In this document: positions 16,958-25,724 of the stretch, piece after piece
Position numbering within the stretch: the first letter of the stretch is position 1
Layout of the letters: every line of letters starts with the position of its first letter
DNA from: Bradyrhizobium guangdongense
Lineage (GTDB): Bacteria; Pseudomonadota; Alphaproteobacteria; Rhizobiales; Xanthobacteraceae
Length of the DNA stretch: 64,000 nucleotides
Assembly: GCF_004114975.1 (NCBI RefSeq)
Contig: NZ_CP030051.1
Location: 4,650,001-4,714,000, forward strand
Direction: 5' to 3'
Translations under genes and position numbers: made by a program
The notes under the pieces: model-generated
What the model was told of the DNA's origin: nothing
Database searches by the model: none
The model's input: the letters and a program-made list of their open reading frames with translations, nothing else

Positions 16958-17542
16958 CTAGGTCATGCTACCGGGCATAAAACAGCGGATGGTCACGCCC
17001 ATATAGCCGTAGATCGGCCACACCATGGTACGTCCGACCCGATTGGGCTCCGAGATCACGGCCTCCTCGGGCACGTCGACCCAGACCAGCTCCTGCGGCT
17101 TGCCTTCGATGACGTAGCCGAGGCGCGGGATGCGGACACGATAGTGCCCGTCCTTGCTCTCCCAATCGGAATCGGAGATCGCCGAGCCGTCGGCATCGGA
17201 GCAGCATGGCCCTTTGCCGCTGCGCAAGCCGTCGAACCAGGCTTTCAGCTCGGCGCTGGTGTTGACGAACTGCCCGCGGTCGCGTGCGTGCCCGCGAGGG
17301 GCAAGCAGCGCGATCAGCGTCAGCGCGCAAGCAAGACCCGCCGCGCTTCGCCACCGTTTGGGGCGGCCATTTCGCCGTCCTTGTGTTTCGTAGATCGTGG
17401 GACGCGCACTGTATAGACGCGGCTCATCGCCGCCGGAATCGATCCAGTTGCTCACGTTCGTCTTGCTCCAGCACCCCGCGGCCAGTGCAACAATGGTTAT
17501 GCATTTCGCGGGCCAACTCTGATTCGCAACGACTGGCCTCAC
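16958..17542 (-). CDS. Secreted conserved hypothetical protein, start uncertain
   Basis: The mature region resembles a rhizobial exported family: PCCSDADGSAISDSDWE, YRVRIP, VWVDVPEEAVI, PNRVGRTMVWPIYG and IRCFMPG. A signal-like segment (SAAGLACALTLIALLAPRGHA) lies about 65 residues into the frame, but the only ATG upstream is at 17542 and no GTG or TTG starts the frame close to the signal. Either the protein starts at 17542 with an unusual N-terminus, or it uses a rare start codon, or there is a frame change near 17354, where an ATG lies in the neighbouring frame (MAAPNGGEAR). The three Cys residues may form disulphides. Confidence 0.6.
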   Translation of the reverse strand: MRPVVANQSWPAKCITIVALAAGCWSKTNVSNWIDSGGDEPRLYSARPTIYETQGRRNGRPKRWRSAAGLACALTLIALLAPRGHARDRGQFVNTSAELKAWFDGLRSGKGPCCSDADGSAISDSDWESKDGHYRVRIPRLGYVIEGKPQELVWVDVPEEAVISEPNRVGRTMVWPIYGYMGVTIRCFMPGSMT

Positions 17543-17703
17543 TGCATGATCAGACCGTCATGTCAGCGTCACAGACAATACGGGACGATTACGGTCGCCA
17601 TCCCTGCCAGCAAGAACTGCCGCGTTGCGCGAGGAACTACGCTTTGGCATAAAAGCTTCATCGGTTACGCCATTGGGCGATGGCGGCCGGCCCACGGGAC
17701 GTT

Positions 17704-18057
17704 ATGAAGAACGGCCTCTATTCAATTCACGTGAGCCTGCTCGATGGTCGAACAGGCAAGGGCAGCGGCGTGATTGTTTTTCGCGACGGCAAGATCGTCG
17801 GCGGCGATGCCTACCTCTATTACACCGGCAGCTACGTGGTGAAGGACGAGCACACCTTCAAGGGCGAGGTGCTGGTGCAACGGCACACCTCGCCGCGGGG
17901 CGATGATAATCCGCTGTTCGGCGGCCCTGCCCCGGTCGGCATTGGCGTCAGCGGGACCTACACGGACACCCGCGCCGAGATGACGGGCACCGCGCTGGTC
18001 GGCAAGGCCAGCCTGATTTTCGGCGCCACCCTGCACAAGCTCGCAGAGGTCGACTAG
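17704..18057 (+). CDS. GrlR-family regulatory protein
   Basis: A 117-residue small beta-rich protein. The N-terminal MKNGLYSIHVSLLDG and following GSGVIVFRDGKIVGGDAYLYYTGSY match the GrlR family, first known as a negative regulator of the EPEC locus of enterocyte effacement but common in soil bacteria without it. The ATG at 17704 aligns with the usual family N-terminus; an upstream in-frame start at 17680 adds eight residues. Its regulatory partner here is not known. It is convergent with the sensor kinase gene only 8 bases away. Confidence 0.85.
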   Translation: MKNGLYSIHVSLLDGRTGKGSGVIVFRDGKIVGGDAYLYYTGSYVVKDEHTFKGEVLVQRHTSPRGDDNPLFGGPAPVGIGVSGTYTDTRAEMTGTALVGKASLIFGATLHKLAEVD

Positions 18058-18065
18058 GCAAACCG

Positions 18066-20846
18066 CTATTCGGCGGCCTGCTCCAGCGGCGCAGTGCGCG
18101 GCAGGATCATCTGGATACGCGTGCCACCGCCTGGCTCGGAATCGAGGTCGAGCCGCCCGCCAAGCCGGTTGGTGACGATGCTGTAGACGATGTGCAGCCC
18201 GAGGCCGGTGCCCCCCTGGTCCCGCCGCGTCGTGAAGAACGGATCGAAAGCGCGGCGGCGCACGTCGAGGCTCATTCCGCAACCATTGTCGGAGACGATA
18301 ACCTCGACATTGTCCTTGCCGCTCTCGCGCACCTTGATGTCGATGGTCCCCGGACGTCCGTCCGGGAAGGCGTGCGCCACCGAGTTCAGGAACAGATTGG
18401 TCAGCACCTGGCCGTACGGGCCGGGATAGCTATTCATGGTCAAATTAGGCTGGCATTCGACGTTGAGCGTCAGGTTCTGCTTGCGCAGACCGGGACGCAG
18501 GCTCATCACCACCTGCTCGGTGAGGTCAGCGAGATCGAAGCTGCGCTGATCCGAATAGTTGCGGTCCGCCGCGACCTGCTTGAACGACTGGATCAGCTCG
18601 GCCGCGCGGTTGAGGTTGGAGACGAGCTGCGAGGACGCGTCCCGGCTGGTGTTGAGATAGTCGTTGAGGGTCGAGCGGCGAAGCTCGCCGCGCTCGACCT
18701 CGGCGCTGAACATCGCCGTCTTCCGCTCGAGCGCGGAGGCGACCGTCAGGCTGATGCCGACGGGATTGTTGACCTCGTGAGCGACACCGGCGACCAGGCG
18801 TCCGAGCGCGGCGAGCTTCTCCGCCTCGATCAGCGAGGCCTGCGTCTCGCGCAGGTTGCGCAGCGCAGTCTCCGCGGCATCCTTGGCTTTCCGCATCTCC
18901 TGTTCGCCGCGCTTGCGCTCGCCGATGTCGAGCGCCACGGTGACGATCCGCTCGATCTCGCCGGCAGCATCGAGCAAGGGCAGCTTGTTGACCAGCCATT
19001 GTCGCATATTGCCGGAGGCGTCTTGATACTCCTCCTCGTAGAAGCCGAGACCTTTCCGCAAGCTGAGCACGCGCTTGTCGTTCTCGTCGGTCTTGGCCGC
19101 GCCATAGCGCGACATCAGATCTGCGGTGGTGCGGCCGAGTGCGTCGCCGGGCTCAATGCCGAAGATGCCGGCCATGTAGCGGTTCATCAGCACGTAACGG
19201 AGGTCGCGGTCCTTGACGTTGATGACGGCAGGCACGGTGTCGATGACTTGTTGAAGCAGGCGCCGGCCTTCGGCAATCGCATCTTCCGCCCGTTTCTGGT
19301 CGGTTATGTCGCGCAGCGTGCCCTCGTAGCGGACGATCCTGCCCTGCTCGTCCCGTACGCCCGTCGCGCTGTCGGAGAGCCAGAGGATGTTGCCGCTGCG
19401 CTGGCGAACCCGATACTCGAACTCGCGCACCATGCCGTCGCGGTGCATCAGGCGCTGATATTCCTCGCGGGCCGCGGCGTCGACGTAGATGGTGTGGGCG
19501 ATGTCGCTGATGCTGTCGATCAAGTGCTGCGGGCTGTCATAGCCCATCATCCGCGCCAGCGCAGGATTTGCGTTGAGGAGATCGCCCGAAGGCGTCGTCA
19601 CGTAGATGCCGTCGACCGAGCCCTCGAACAGCTTTCGATAGCTCTCTTCGGCGAGCCGCTGCTCGGTGAGCGCACGCACCGCCGCCTCTCGAGCCGTGTC
19701 GGCCTCCTCCAGCGCGCGTCGAAACACCTCTGCGGCGCGCGCAATGTCGCCGATCTCGTTGCCGAGGTCGGCCGACGGGATCGAGGTGTTCTTCTCCCCG
19801 GCCGCAAGCGCGCGGATCGAGCGCGCGATCTTGGCCAATGGACGTACCGTCCGCCGCACCACGAACCCGGCGGCGAGGATGCCGATCAGCACGCCCATGC
19901 TGCCGAGCACGATGCTCTGCCAGCGCGCCTCCGCAAGCGTCCGGGCGAAGTCGCGCGACAGCACATGGCCGCGGCGATCGCTGACGTCACGGAGCAACTC
20001 GGTGACGCGGCCGATCAGCCTCCCCTCGGTTCCCAGCACCTCCCGGTCGATATCGGCGATCTGCCGTTCGCGGACGGCGACCGCGATGATGGCATCGGCG
20101 TAATTGTTCACGGCGGACTTCAACTCGCCGCCGGCGATGTCCATCGTCCGCATGCTCTGCGCGGCCTGCTCGGCCGCGGACGGATTGCGGGCGAGCAGCC
20201 CGATCGCAATCCGGCTCTGCGCTTCCGACAGGCGGGAGGCGAGTTCGCGATCCCCGCTTGCGGAGACCGCCGCATCGAACTGGTCGCGCAGCGGCGGCAG
20301 CCCGGCGAGCAATTGCGCACGGCGGTCTATCAGGGTCGAAATCCGCTCCAGCCCGCTGCGGTAGGTCGCCAGCCGCTCCGAGACGCCGTCGATCATATCC
20401 TGCTGCTCGGGGGCGAGTTCGATGCGAGTCTTCTTGAGGATCTCACTCAGGGTCGAGGCGGCCTCGCCGACCTGCTTGAACTGGATGCCGGCGCCGGGAT
20501 CTGTGACGAAGTCACGTGCGGCGAGCCGCAAATCGTTCATGCGGCGGTCGATGTCTTCGGCGAGATCGCCGACGCTTTGCAGCCGCTGAAGCTCGGCGAA
20601 GGTGGCATCGATATGCCGGATAGCGATCACGCTGGCGGTCGAGGTGACGATGATCACCGCCAGCACCAGAATGAAGCTGCCGAACGTCATCTGACCGATC
20701 GACAGCGAAAACGATCGCTTCGCCCGCGGATTGGGTGGCGCTTCGACGGGCATTGGGGCGGGACCGGACTCCATACGCCCCAATATACGCTGTATCGCCC
20801 CTCCGGGGGAACATGCCTCCTCCGGCTGGAAGGGGCTGATTTTCAT
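18066..20846 (-). CDS. PAS-domain membrane sensor histidine kinase
   Basis: A 926-residue sensor kinase. The start at 20846 shares an ATGA overlap with the end of the upstream transporter gene, indicating translational coupling; an internal ATG at 20774 is an alternative. TM1 is at 54-76, a helical periplasmic region follows, and TM2 is at about 309-332 with a HAMP linker. PAS 1 starts near 398 (EESYRKLFEGSVDGIYVT), PAS 2 near 527 (VIDTVPAVINVKDRDLRYV), each with a PAC motif. HisKA has phospho-acceptor His690 in GVAHEVNNPVG. The ATPase domain has N box LTNLFLNSVAHAF, VSDNGCGMS and GGTGLGLHIVYSIV. No response regulator is adjacent. Confidence 0.93.
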   Translation of the reverse strand: MKISPFQPEEACSPGGAIQRILGRMESGPAPMPVEAPPNPRAKRSFSLSIGQMTFGSFILVLAVIIVTSTASVIAIRHIDATFAELQRLQSVGDLAEDIDRRMNDLRLAARDFVTDPGAGIQFKQVGEAASTLSEILKKTRIELAPEQQDMIDGVSERLATYRSGLERISTLIDRRAQLLAGLPPLRDQFDAAVSASGDRELASRLSEAQSRIAIGLLARNPSAAEQAAQSMRTMDIAGGELKSAVNNYADAIIAVAVRERQIADIDREVLGTEGRLIGRVTELLRDVSDRRGHVLSRDFARTLAEARWQSIVLGSMGVLIGILAAGFVVRRTVRPLAKIARSIRALAAGEKNTSIPSADLGNEIGDIARAAEVFRRALEEADTAREAAVRALTEQRLAEESYRKLFEGSVDGIYVTTPSGDLLNANPALARMMGYDSPQHLIDSISDIAHTIYVDAAAREEYQRLMHRDGMVREFEYRVRQRSGNILWLSDSATGVRDEQGRIVRYEGTLRDITDQKRAEDAIAEGRRLLQQVIDTVPAVINVKDRDLRYVLMNRYMAGIFGIEPGDALGRTTADLMSRYGAAKTDENDKRVLSLRKGLGFYEEEYQDASGNMRQWLVNKLPLLDAAGEIERIVTVALDIGERKRGEQEMRKAKDAAETALRNLRETQASLIEAEKLAALGRLVAGVAHEVNNPVGISLTVASALERKTAMFSAEVERGELRRSTLNDYLNTSRDASSQLVSNLNRAAELIQSFKQVAADRNYSDQRSFDLADLTEQVVMSLRPGLRKQNLTLNVECQPNLTMNSYPGPYGQVLTNLFLNSVAHAFPDGRPGTIDIKVRESGKDNVEVIVSDNGCGMSLDVRRRAFDPFFTTRRDQGGTGLGLHIVYSIVTNRLGGRLDLDSEPGGGTRIQMILPRTAPLEQAAE

Positions 20847-21757
20847 GATGGTTTAGCGACCGCCGGGCCCCTGGCCGGGATTGTCATGGCGGCGACGCCG
20901 AGAACGACGCAGGCGAGACCAATCCAGGCGGTCCGGGCCAAGGTTTCCCCCAGGAACGCGACGCTGATGGCGACCCCGATGGGGACACGCAAGTAAGCCT
21001 GGGCGGTGGTGCCGACCGAGCCGAGGCTCTGGATCAGGCGGAAATAGATCGCGAACGCCGCCCCGGTCGAGAACGTCGCGAGCGCGAGCAGTGCCAGCAC
21101 AGAAGCCAGCGACGGCGACAGCGTCCAGGGCTGCTCGACGATCAGCGCGGCTGGGATCAGCACGGCCGCACCCGCGAGCAGCGAGCCGGCGGCGGGCGCT
21201 ATGGGGTCGAGGCCTTTGAAGCTGCGGCCGAAGATCGCGGCGCAGGCGTAGCAAATCGTGGCGGCGACGATGGCCGCCTCCGCGACCAGGCCGCTGCCGA
21301 TCTCGTGGAACGCGTCGACGCCGACGATCAGGAGGATGCCGGCCATTCCGGCGACCACGCCGAACAATTTTCGCGGGGTCGTTGTCTCATGGCGGGTGAC
21401 GATCGCAGTGAGCAGGAAAGTGAAGATAGGCCCGGCCGAATTGAGGATGGTGGCAAGCGCGGCATCGACGTGGCGCTCGGCCCAGGCGATCAGCGTCCAG
21501 GGGACGACGCTGTTAAGCACAGCCTGGAAGGCGAAGCGCTGCCAGGTCGCAGCGTCCATGGGCATGCTGATGCCCCGCGCCCACATGACGATGACCAGCA
21601 ACAGGCCCGCAACCGCCGTGCGCGCGGCGATCAGCGTCACCGGCGGGATGGTGGCGACGCCCAGCTTGATGAAGGTATAGGAGCCGCCCCACAGCGTGGC
21701 GAGCGCGACCAACAACGCCAGCTCGACGGCGATATTGGTGTCCTGTCTGATGTCCAC
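20843..21757 (-). CDS. DMT-superfamily (EamA) transporter, coupled to sensor kinase
   Basis: A 304-residue membrane protein with ten predicted helices in two EamA repeats. Signatures include LVALATLWGGSYTFIKLGV in helix 1, ILNSAGPIFTFLLTAIV in helix 4, and FRLIQSLGSVGTTAQAYLRV in the second repeat. It probably exports an amino acid, sugar or drug-like compound. Its last codons overlap the start of the histidine kinase gene by 4 bases (ATGA), so the two are co-translated and the kinase may sense a condition linked to its cargo. The substrate is unknown. Confidence 0.92.
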   Translation of the reverse strand: MDIRQDTNIAVELALLVALATLWGGSYTFIKLGVATIPPVTLIAARTAVAGLLLVIVMWARGISMPMDAATWQRFAFQAVLNSVVPWTLIAWAERHVDAALATILNSAGPIFTFLLTAIVTRHETTTPRKLFGVVAGMAGILLIVGVDAFHEIGSGLVAEAAIVAATICYACAAIFGRSFKGLDPIAPAAGSLLAGAAVLIPAALIVEQPWTLSPSLASVLALLALATFSTGAAFAIYFRLIQSLGSVGTTAQAYLRVPIGVAISVAFLGETLARTAWIGLACVVLGVAAMTIPARGPAVAKPS

Positions 21758-21835
21758 GACGTGCTCCGTCCATTCCGCGATGGACGGAACCTAGCGCGTC
21801 TGCGGCCGCAATACTTCGCTTGATATCGAAGTCTC

Positions 21836-22630
21836 CTAGCCGACTGCACCGACCTCGAACACCTCGCCGTCATAGCCGGCCTCGCCGGGAATGCGCAGCT
21901 GTCGGCCGCTCTCGGTTTTGGTCATGACCGGCATCACCGTGACGATCGACATCCCCCTCGCATGGTCGAGCGCGGCGCTCACGCTTGGTTGCTTGGCAAG
22001 CCGGATCAGGTTGCGCGTGGTTGGGAACGGCAGCTTGAAGCGGCCGCTCTCGCCGCCCTCCACCGCCTCGCGCGCCGAGACCCAGATCGAGTCGGTCGAC
22101 TCGCGGCCGTCATGCGCGCCGAGCTGGTCGGGCGGCGCGGCCGCAAGGAAGAACCAGGTGTCGAACCGCTTGGGCATGCCCTCCGGCGTGATCCAGTGCG
22201 CGTAGGGCACAAGCGTGTCGAGGGCGAGCTGAAGATTGTTGTCGGCCAAAATGCTGAGAAAGCTGATCTTGTGCTCGTTCAGCGCGACGCGATGCGCTTC
22301 TGCGATCTCGCCGGCGCGTTTGGCATCAACAGGCGTGTTCGACCCCTTTGCGCGCGCCAGCAGGATGCCGCTCTCCTCAAAGGTCTCGCGGATCGCGGCG
22401 ATGCGAAACCCGCGGTCGGATTCGCTCAAGGCTTCACCGCCCGAATAGAGATCGGCGCGAGCGACGATCTCCTGATCGCCGGCGTCAACGCTGCCGCCGG
22501 GAAACACCAGCGCGCCCGAATTGAACTCGATCTGATGATGGCGAACCATCATGAAGATCTCAACTTCTTTGGCGCCATCGCGCAGCAGAAGGATCGTCGA
22601 GGCGGGGCGCGATGCTGATGTCTCGGCCAT
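21836..22630 (-). CDS. Nudix hydrolase (long form)
   Basis: A 264-residue hydrolase for nucleoside diphosphate-X or CoA-type compounds. The Nudix signature is split: GGSVDAGDQE at residues 45-54 and RETFEESG at 81-88, separated by an insertion as seen in long NUDT19-like members, whose known substrates include acyl-CoA. The start at 22630 (MAETSASRP) is chosen because the upstream frame is basic and unconserved. It lies 4 bases after the DapA-like gene in a leftward operon. A CoA-diphosphatase role would fit the acyl-CoA gene cluster upstream but is inferred. Confidence 0.88.
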   Translation of the reverse strand: MAETSASRPASTILLLRDGAKEVEIFMMVRHHQIEFNSGALVFPGGSVDAGDQEIVARADLYSGGEALSESDRGFRIAAIRETFEESGILLARAKGSNTPVDAKRAGEIAEAHRVALNEHKISFLSILADNNLQLALDTLVPYAHWITPEGMPKRFDTWFFLAAAPPDQLGAHDGRESTDSIWVSAREAVEGGESGRFKLPFPTTRNLIRLAKQPSVSAALDHARGMSIVTVMPVMTKTESGRQLRIPGEAGYDGEVFEVGAVG

Positions 22631-22634
22631 GGAG

Positions 22635-23588
22635 CTAACCTGCCGCGCTGGATTGCGGGCCGAGGTTGGCGCGCTTATCGAAACGGGCGACGCGCGACAA
22701 GAGGTAATCGACCTCGGCCTTCGCAGTTGCCGTGATCGTCGCGCCCGGCTTGCGCTGCGCACTGGAGGCGATGATGCCGCGCTTCTGCAGCACGTATTTG
22801 CGGATGGTCAGGCCGACACCGGGCTGCTGCTCGTAGCGGATCAGCGGCAGATGGGCGTCGAACAGATCATGCGCGGCATCGCGCTTACCGGCCTTGGAAA
22901 GATTGACGACGTCGATCAGAAGCTCGGGGAACGCATAACCGGTCATGGCGCCGTCGGCGCCGCGCTCCATCTCGAAATCCAGGAACGTGCCGCCATTGCC
23001 GCAGAGGATCGAGAGCGGCCGGAGCGAGCCGTCCTTCTGGAAGCCGCGCAGTGTCGAGATCTTCTCCAGCCCCGGCCAGTCTTCGTGCTTGAGCATCACG
23101 CAGTTCGGATTGTCCATGACGATCTTGCGGATCACGGCGGGGGTGAACACCACCTGCAAGGTCAGCGGGTAGTCCTGGAGCACCCACGGCACATCGGGAC
23201 CGACCGCCTCCGCCGCCTGCTTGAAATAGCCTGATATCTGATCGTCGGTGCGCAGGCTTGGCGGCGGCGCGATCATCACGCCGGCCGCGCCCGCATCCAT
23301 CGAGGCCTTCGCCAGCGAGCGCATGGTGGCAAAGCCCGGTGCCGAGACGCCGACGATCACCTGCATCTTCTTCGCACGCTTGATGAAGCGCACCGCGACC
23401 TGCTCGGCTTCAGTGGCGTCGAGCTTGGGCGCTTCACCGAGGATGCCGAGCACCGTGACGCCGTCGCAGCCGACCTCCTCGTAGAAATCGGTCAGGCGGT
23501 CGATCGAGCGCTCATCGATGCGGCCGTCATCATGGAACGGCGTCGGCGCGATTGCGAAAGTGCCCTTGGCGTCGGCAGTGAGTTTCAT
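22635..23588 (-). CDS. Dihydrodipicolinate synthase/N-acetylneuraminate lyase family aldolase
   Basis: A 317-residue class I aldolase-type (beta/alpha)8 barrel. It has the family N-terminus (GTFAIAPTPFHDDGRID), the GEAPKLDATEAEQV region in place of the usual GE(xx)L, the barrel Tyr140 in LQDYPL and the Schiff-base Lys167 in VMLKHED. The C-terminus GVGLTIRKYVLQKRG is typical for divergent members. It is probably a pyruvate-dependent aldolase or dehydratase rather than the lysine-pathway DapA, because residues around the TTGE site differ. It is the first gene of the pair with the Nudix gene and lies downstream of an intergenic repeat. Confidence 0.92.
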   Translation of the reverse strand: MKLTADAKGTFAIAPTPFHDDGRIDERSIDRLTDFYEEVGCDGVTVLGILGEAPKLDATEAEQVAVRFIKRAKKMQVIVGVSAPGFATMRSLAKASMDAGAAGVMIAPPPSLRTDDQISGYFKQAAEAVGPDVPWVLQDYPLTLQVVFTPAVIRKIVMDNPNCVMLKHEDWPGLEKISTLRGFQKDGSLRPLSILCGNGGTFLDFEMERGADGAMTGYAFPELLIDVVNLSKAGKRDAAHDLFDAHLPLIRYEQQPGVGLTIRKYVLQKRGIIASSAQRKPGATITATAKAEVDYLLSRVARFDKRANLGPQSSAAG

Positions 23589-23604
23589 CAGTCTCTCTTT
23601 CTAA

Positions 23605-23706
23605 GTCATTCCGGGGCGTGCGAAGCACGAGCCCGGAATCCATTTGTCTGCTCCGCGTGCTTTACTATGGACCCGGGCTCACACTTCGCGTGCCCCGGGG
23701 ATGACG
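23605..23706. repeat. Intergenic inverted repeat (ATTCCGGGGCG...CCCCGGGGATGAC type)
   Basis: The 122-base gap between two leftward genes holds arms GTCATTCCGGGGCGTGCGAA and, inverted, CGTGCCCCGGGGATGAC, with internal GAGCCCGG/CCGGGCTC arms. This is a composite hairpin of the REP type, and the same layout recurs with different cores at 5760, 33931 and 36474. Confidence 0.75.
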
Positions 23707-23710
23707 GTGG

Positions 23711-24589
23711 CTAGAACCGCCGCGCGCCCATCTTGATCTGCTCCTCGGAGAAGAAGATCTCCTTGGCGTGATCGACGATGTCCCGGGCGTTCCAGCCCGT
23801 GTGCGGCGGTTTCCAGCCTTCCATCTCCATCATCCGCATTTCGCGCACGCCGCGGGGCCCGGACACGCCCAGCACCTTGCCGGTCTGGTCGCCCGACAAG
23901 TCGCTGACCATGTATAGCACGGCCGGCGCGATCCCGTCCGGCCCCAGAGCCGCACCTGGGTTCTCCTTGTAGCGGGGCAGGTCTGCGGTCATGCGGGTCA
24001 GAGCGCCCGGGGCGAGCGTCCAGATCCGGATATTGTACTTGCGGCCCTCGATCGCCAGCACGTTGGACAGGCCCCAGATGCCGCCCTTGGCCGCACCGTA
24101 ATTGGTCTGGCCGAAATTGCCGATCAGGCCTGATGTCGAGGAGGTGTTGACAATGACGCCGCCGCCGTTTTCCCGCATCCAGCGAAACACCGGCATGGTG
24201 CAACAAAAGGTGCCCTTCAGGTGCACCTTGATCACCTTGTCCCAGTCGGCCTCACTGGCCTTGTGAAAGGTCTGATCGCGCAAAATGCCGGCATTGTTGA
24301 CCAGAATATCGGCGCGGCCGAAATGCTTGATGGCGTCGTCGAACACCGACTGACCGCCCTCCATGGTGGAGACATCGGCGCCGTTGGCGACCGCCTTGCC
24401 GCCCTCGGCCTTGATCGCATCCACCACGAGCTGGGCCATCGACTTGTCGGCGCCGGAGCCGTCGCGGGGGCCGCCCAGATCGTTGACCACGACCGCGGCC
24501 CCTTCCCGCGCGAACAGTTTGGCGTAGGCCTCACCGAGCCCCCCACCCGCACCGGTGATCAGCGCAACCTTGCCGTCGAGTAATCCCAT
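23711..24589 (-). CDS. SDR-family 3-hydroxyacyl-CoA dehydrogenase-like (MFE-2 type)
   Basis: A 292-residue short-chain dehydrogenase. NAD(P) binding is by TGAGGGLG at 12-19; active-site Tyr164 and Lys168 lie in YGAAKGG. The sequence reads like the dehydrogenase unit of peroxisomal multifunctional enzyme type 2 (VAIL, LVNNAGILRDQTF, IVNTSSTSGLIGNFGQTNYGAAKGG), which oxidises (3R)-hydroxyacyl-CoA. Its downstream partner in the pathway, a hydratase-2 protein, is encoded by the adjacent upstream gene. The start at 24589 removes an unsupported 33-residue extension running into the repeat. Confidence 0.92.
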   Translation of the reverse strand: MGLLDGKVALITGAGGGLGEAYAKLFAREGAAVVVNDLGGPRDGSGADKSMAQLVVDAIKAEGGKAVANGADVSTMEGGQSVFDDAIKHFGRADILVNNAGILRDQTFHKASEADWDKVIKVHLKGTFCCTMPVFRWMRENGGGVIVNTSSTSGLIGNFGQTNYGAAKGGIWGLSNVLAIEGRKYNIRIWTLAPGALTRMTADLPRYKENPGAALGPDGIAPAVLYMVSDLSGDQTGKVLGVSGPRGVREMRMMEMEGWKPPHTGWNARDIVDHAKEIFFSEEQIKMGARRF

Positions 24590-24621
24590 GGTGGCTTCTC
24601 CCTGTTTTTGTTTCTTTCTTA

Positions 24622-24749
24622 CCTCGCCCCGCTTGCGGGGAGAGGTCGGATCGCCCTTGCGATCCGGGTGAGGGGGTACAGGTCTCAATACGCTCTGCCC
24701 TCGCAGGGAGGGCCCCTCACCCCACCCTCTCCCCGCAAGCGGGGCAAGG
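24622..24749. repeat. Intergenic inverted repeat (CCTCGCCCCGCTTGCGGGGAGAGG type)
   Basis: CTCGCCCCGCTTGCGGGGAG at 24623-24642 is itself a hairpin and is repeated inverted as CTCCCCGCAAGCGGGG-like sequence at 24726-24749, so the whole element can fold into one long hairpin. Shorter relatives occur at 25685-25707 (CCTCTCCCCTTGTGGGAGAG) and 51908-51930 (CCTCTCCCCGCTGGGGAGAG). These lie in intergenic gaps only. Confidence 0.8.
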
Positions 24750-24769
24750 AGACGACGGCCGATGCCGAC

Positions 24770-25630
24770 CTAACCCAGCACCGTCTTCCCGTTCTTGATC
24801 ACGGTGACCCCGCGCGACTTCACCTTGGCTTCGAACGAGATCACGTTGCCGTCCTTCCAGAGGTCCATCGTCACGGTCTCGCCGGGATAGACCGGCGAAG
24901 AGAACCGCGCGACGTGTTGGCGGAAGGCAGAGGCATCGTAGTCGGCATAGGTCTGCAGCACGCCGCGGCAGGTGATGCCGTAGGTGCACATGCCGTGCAG
25001 GATCGGACGCGGGAAGCCGGCTTTCCTTGCGAATTCAGGATCGGAGTGTAGCGGGTTGCGGTCGCCGCACAGACGATACACCAGCGCCTGGTCGGGACGT
25101 GTCGTGATGTCGATGGTCTTGTCGGGGTTGCGCGAAGGGATCTTGTGTGGATCAGGCTGGGTCAGGTTCGGCCCGCCGAAGCCGCCATCGCCGCGGGCGA
25201 AGCGCGAGGCAACGATCGTTGCCAGCTTCTCGCCCTTCTCGTTCTTCAGCACGGTCTGATGGCTGATCACGACGCCCTTGTCCTTGCCCTTGTCGTAGAC
25301 TTCGAGCACGGAGGAGTCGGCGGTGATGTTGGCGGCGACCGGCAGCGGCTGGTGGAAGGTGATGTCGCGCTCGCCATCGACCACCATCACCCGGTTCAGG
25401 TTCATCTCGCCGGGACCCGAGCCCCAGGCCGCAACGGAGGCGAAGGTCGGCACCACCTTCAGCGGCCGCGGCGTAAGCGTGCCCTCGTTGACGAAGGCGA
25501 GCTCGTTCTCGTCCATGGGATCGGCGCCGAGGCCAATGCCGCAAGCGTAGAGCATCACTTCGCGGTCGGTGTAGGCGTATTTCTGGCCGAGGTTTTTGAG
25601 GGCTTTGAGTTCTTCGTATCTGGCGGACAT
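24770..25630 (-). CDS. MaoC/hydratase-2 family enoyl-CoA hydratase
   Basis: A 286-residue double hot-dog protein. The hydratase-2 motif GDRNPLH has Asp190 and His195, matching the catalytic Asp-x4-His of peroxisomal MFE-2 hydratase. It is followed by FPRPILHGMCTYG as in that family. It would hydrate trans-2-enoyl-CoA to (3R)-hydroxyacyl-CoA in the cytoplasm, the substrate of the neighbouring SDR enzyme. The first half is a degenerate hot-dog (AFVNEGTLTPRPLKVVPTFA) typical of hydratase 2. The length and start (MSARYEELKALKNLGQ) are normal. Confidence 0.93.
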   Translation of the reverse strand: MSARYEELKALKNLGQKYAYTDREVMLYACGIGLGADPMDENELAFVNEGTLTPRPLKVVPTFASVAAWGSGPGEMNLNRVMVVDGERDITFHQPLPVAANITADSSVLEVYDKGKDKGVVISHQTVLKNEKGEKLATIVASRFARGDGGFGGPNLTQPDPHKIPSRNPDKTIDITTRPDQALVYRLCGDRNPLHSDPEFARKAGFPRPILHGMCTYGITCRGVLQTYADYDASAFRQHVARFSSPVYPGETVTMDLWKDGNVISFEAKVKSRGVTVIKNGKTVLG

Positions 25631-25724
25631 TTGTCTGGTTTCCTCCCTGAGTTTCTTATCCGCAGCGGCGATGCCCGTTAACGTGCCCTCTCCCCTTGTG
25701 GGAGAGGGTTATATTCGCGTCGCG

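Noticed and set aside
18192..20996. A 934-codon open frame on the plus strand
   Set aside because: Antisense shadow of the PAS sensor kinase, with no recognisable domain and typical shadow composition.
24622..24749. CRISPR array or integron-like repeats
   Set aside because: The repeats are inverted, not direct, with no regular spacers and no cas genes; they are intergenic palindromes.
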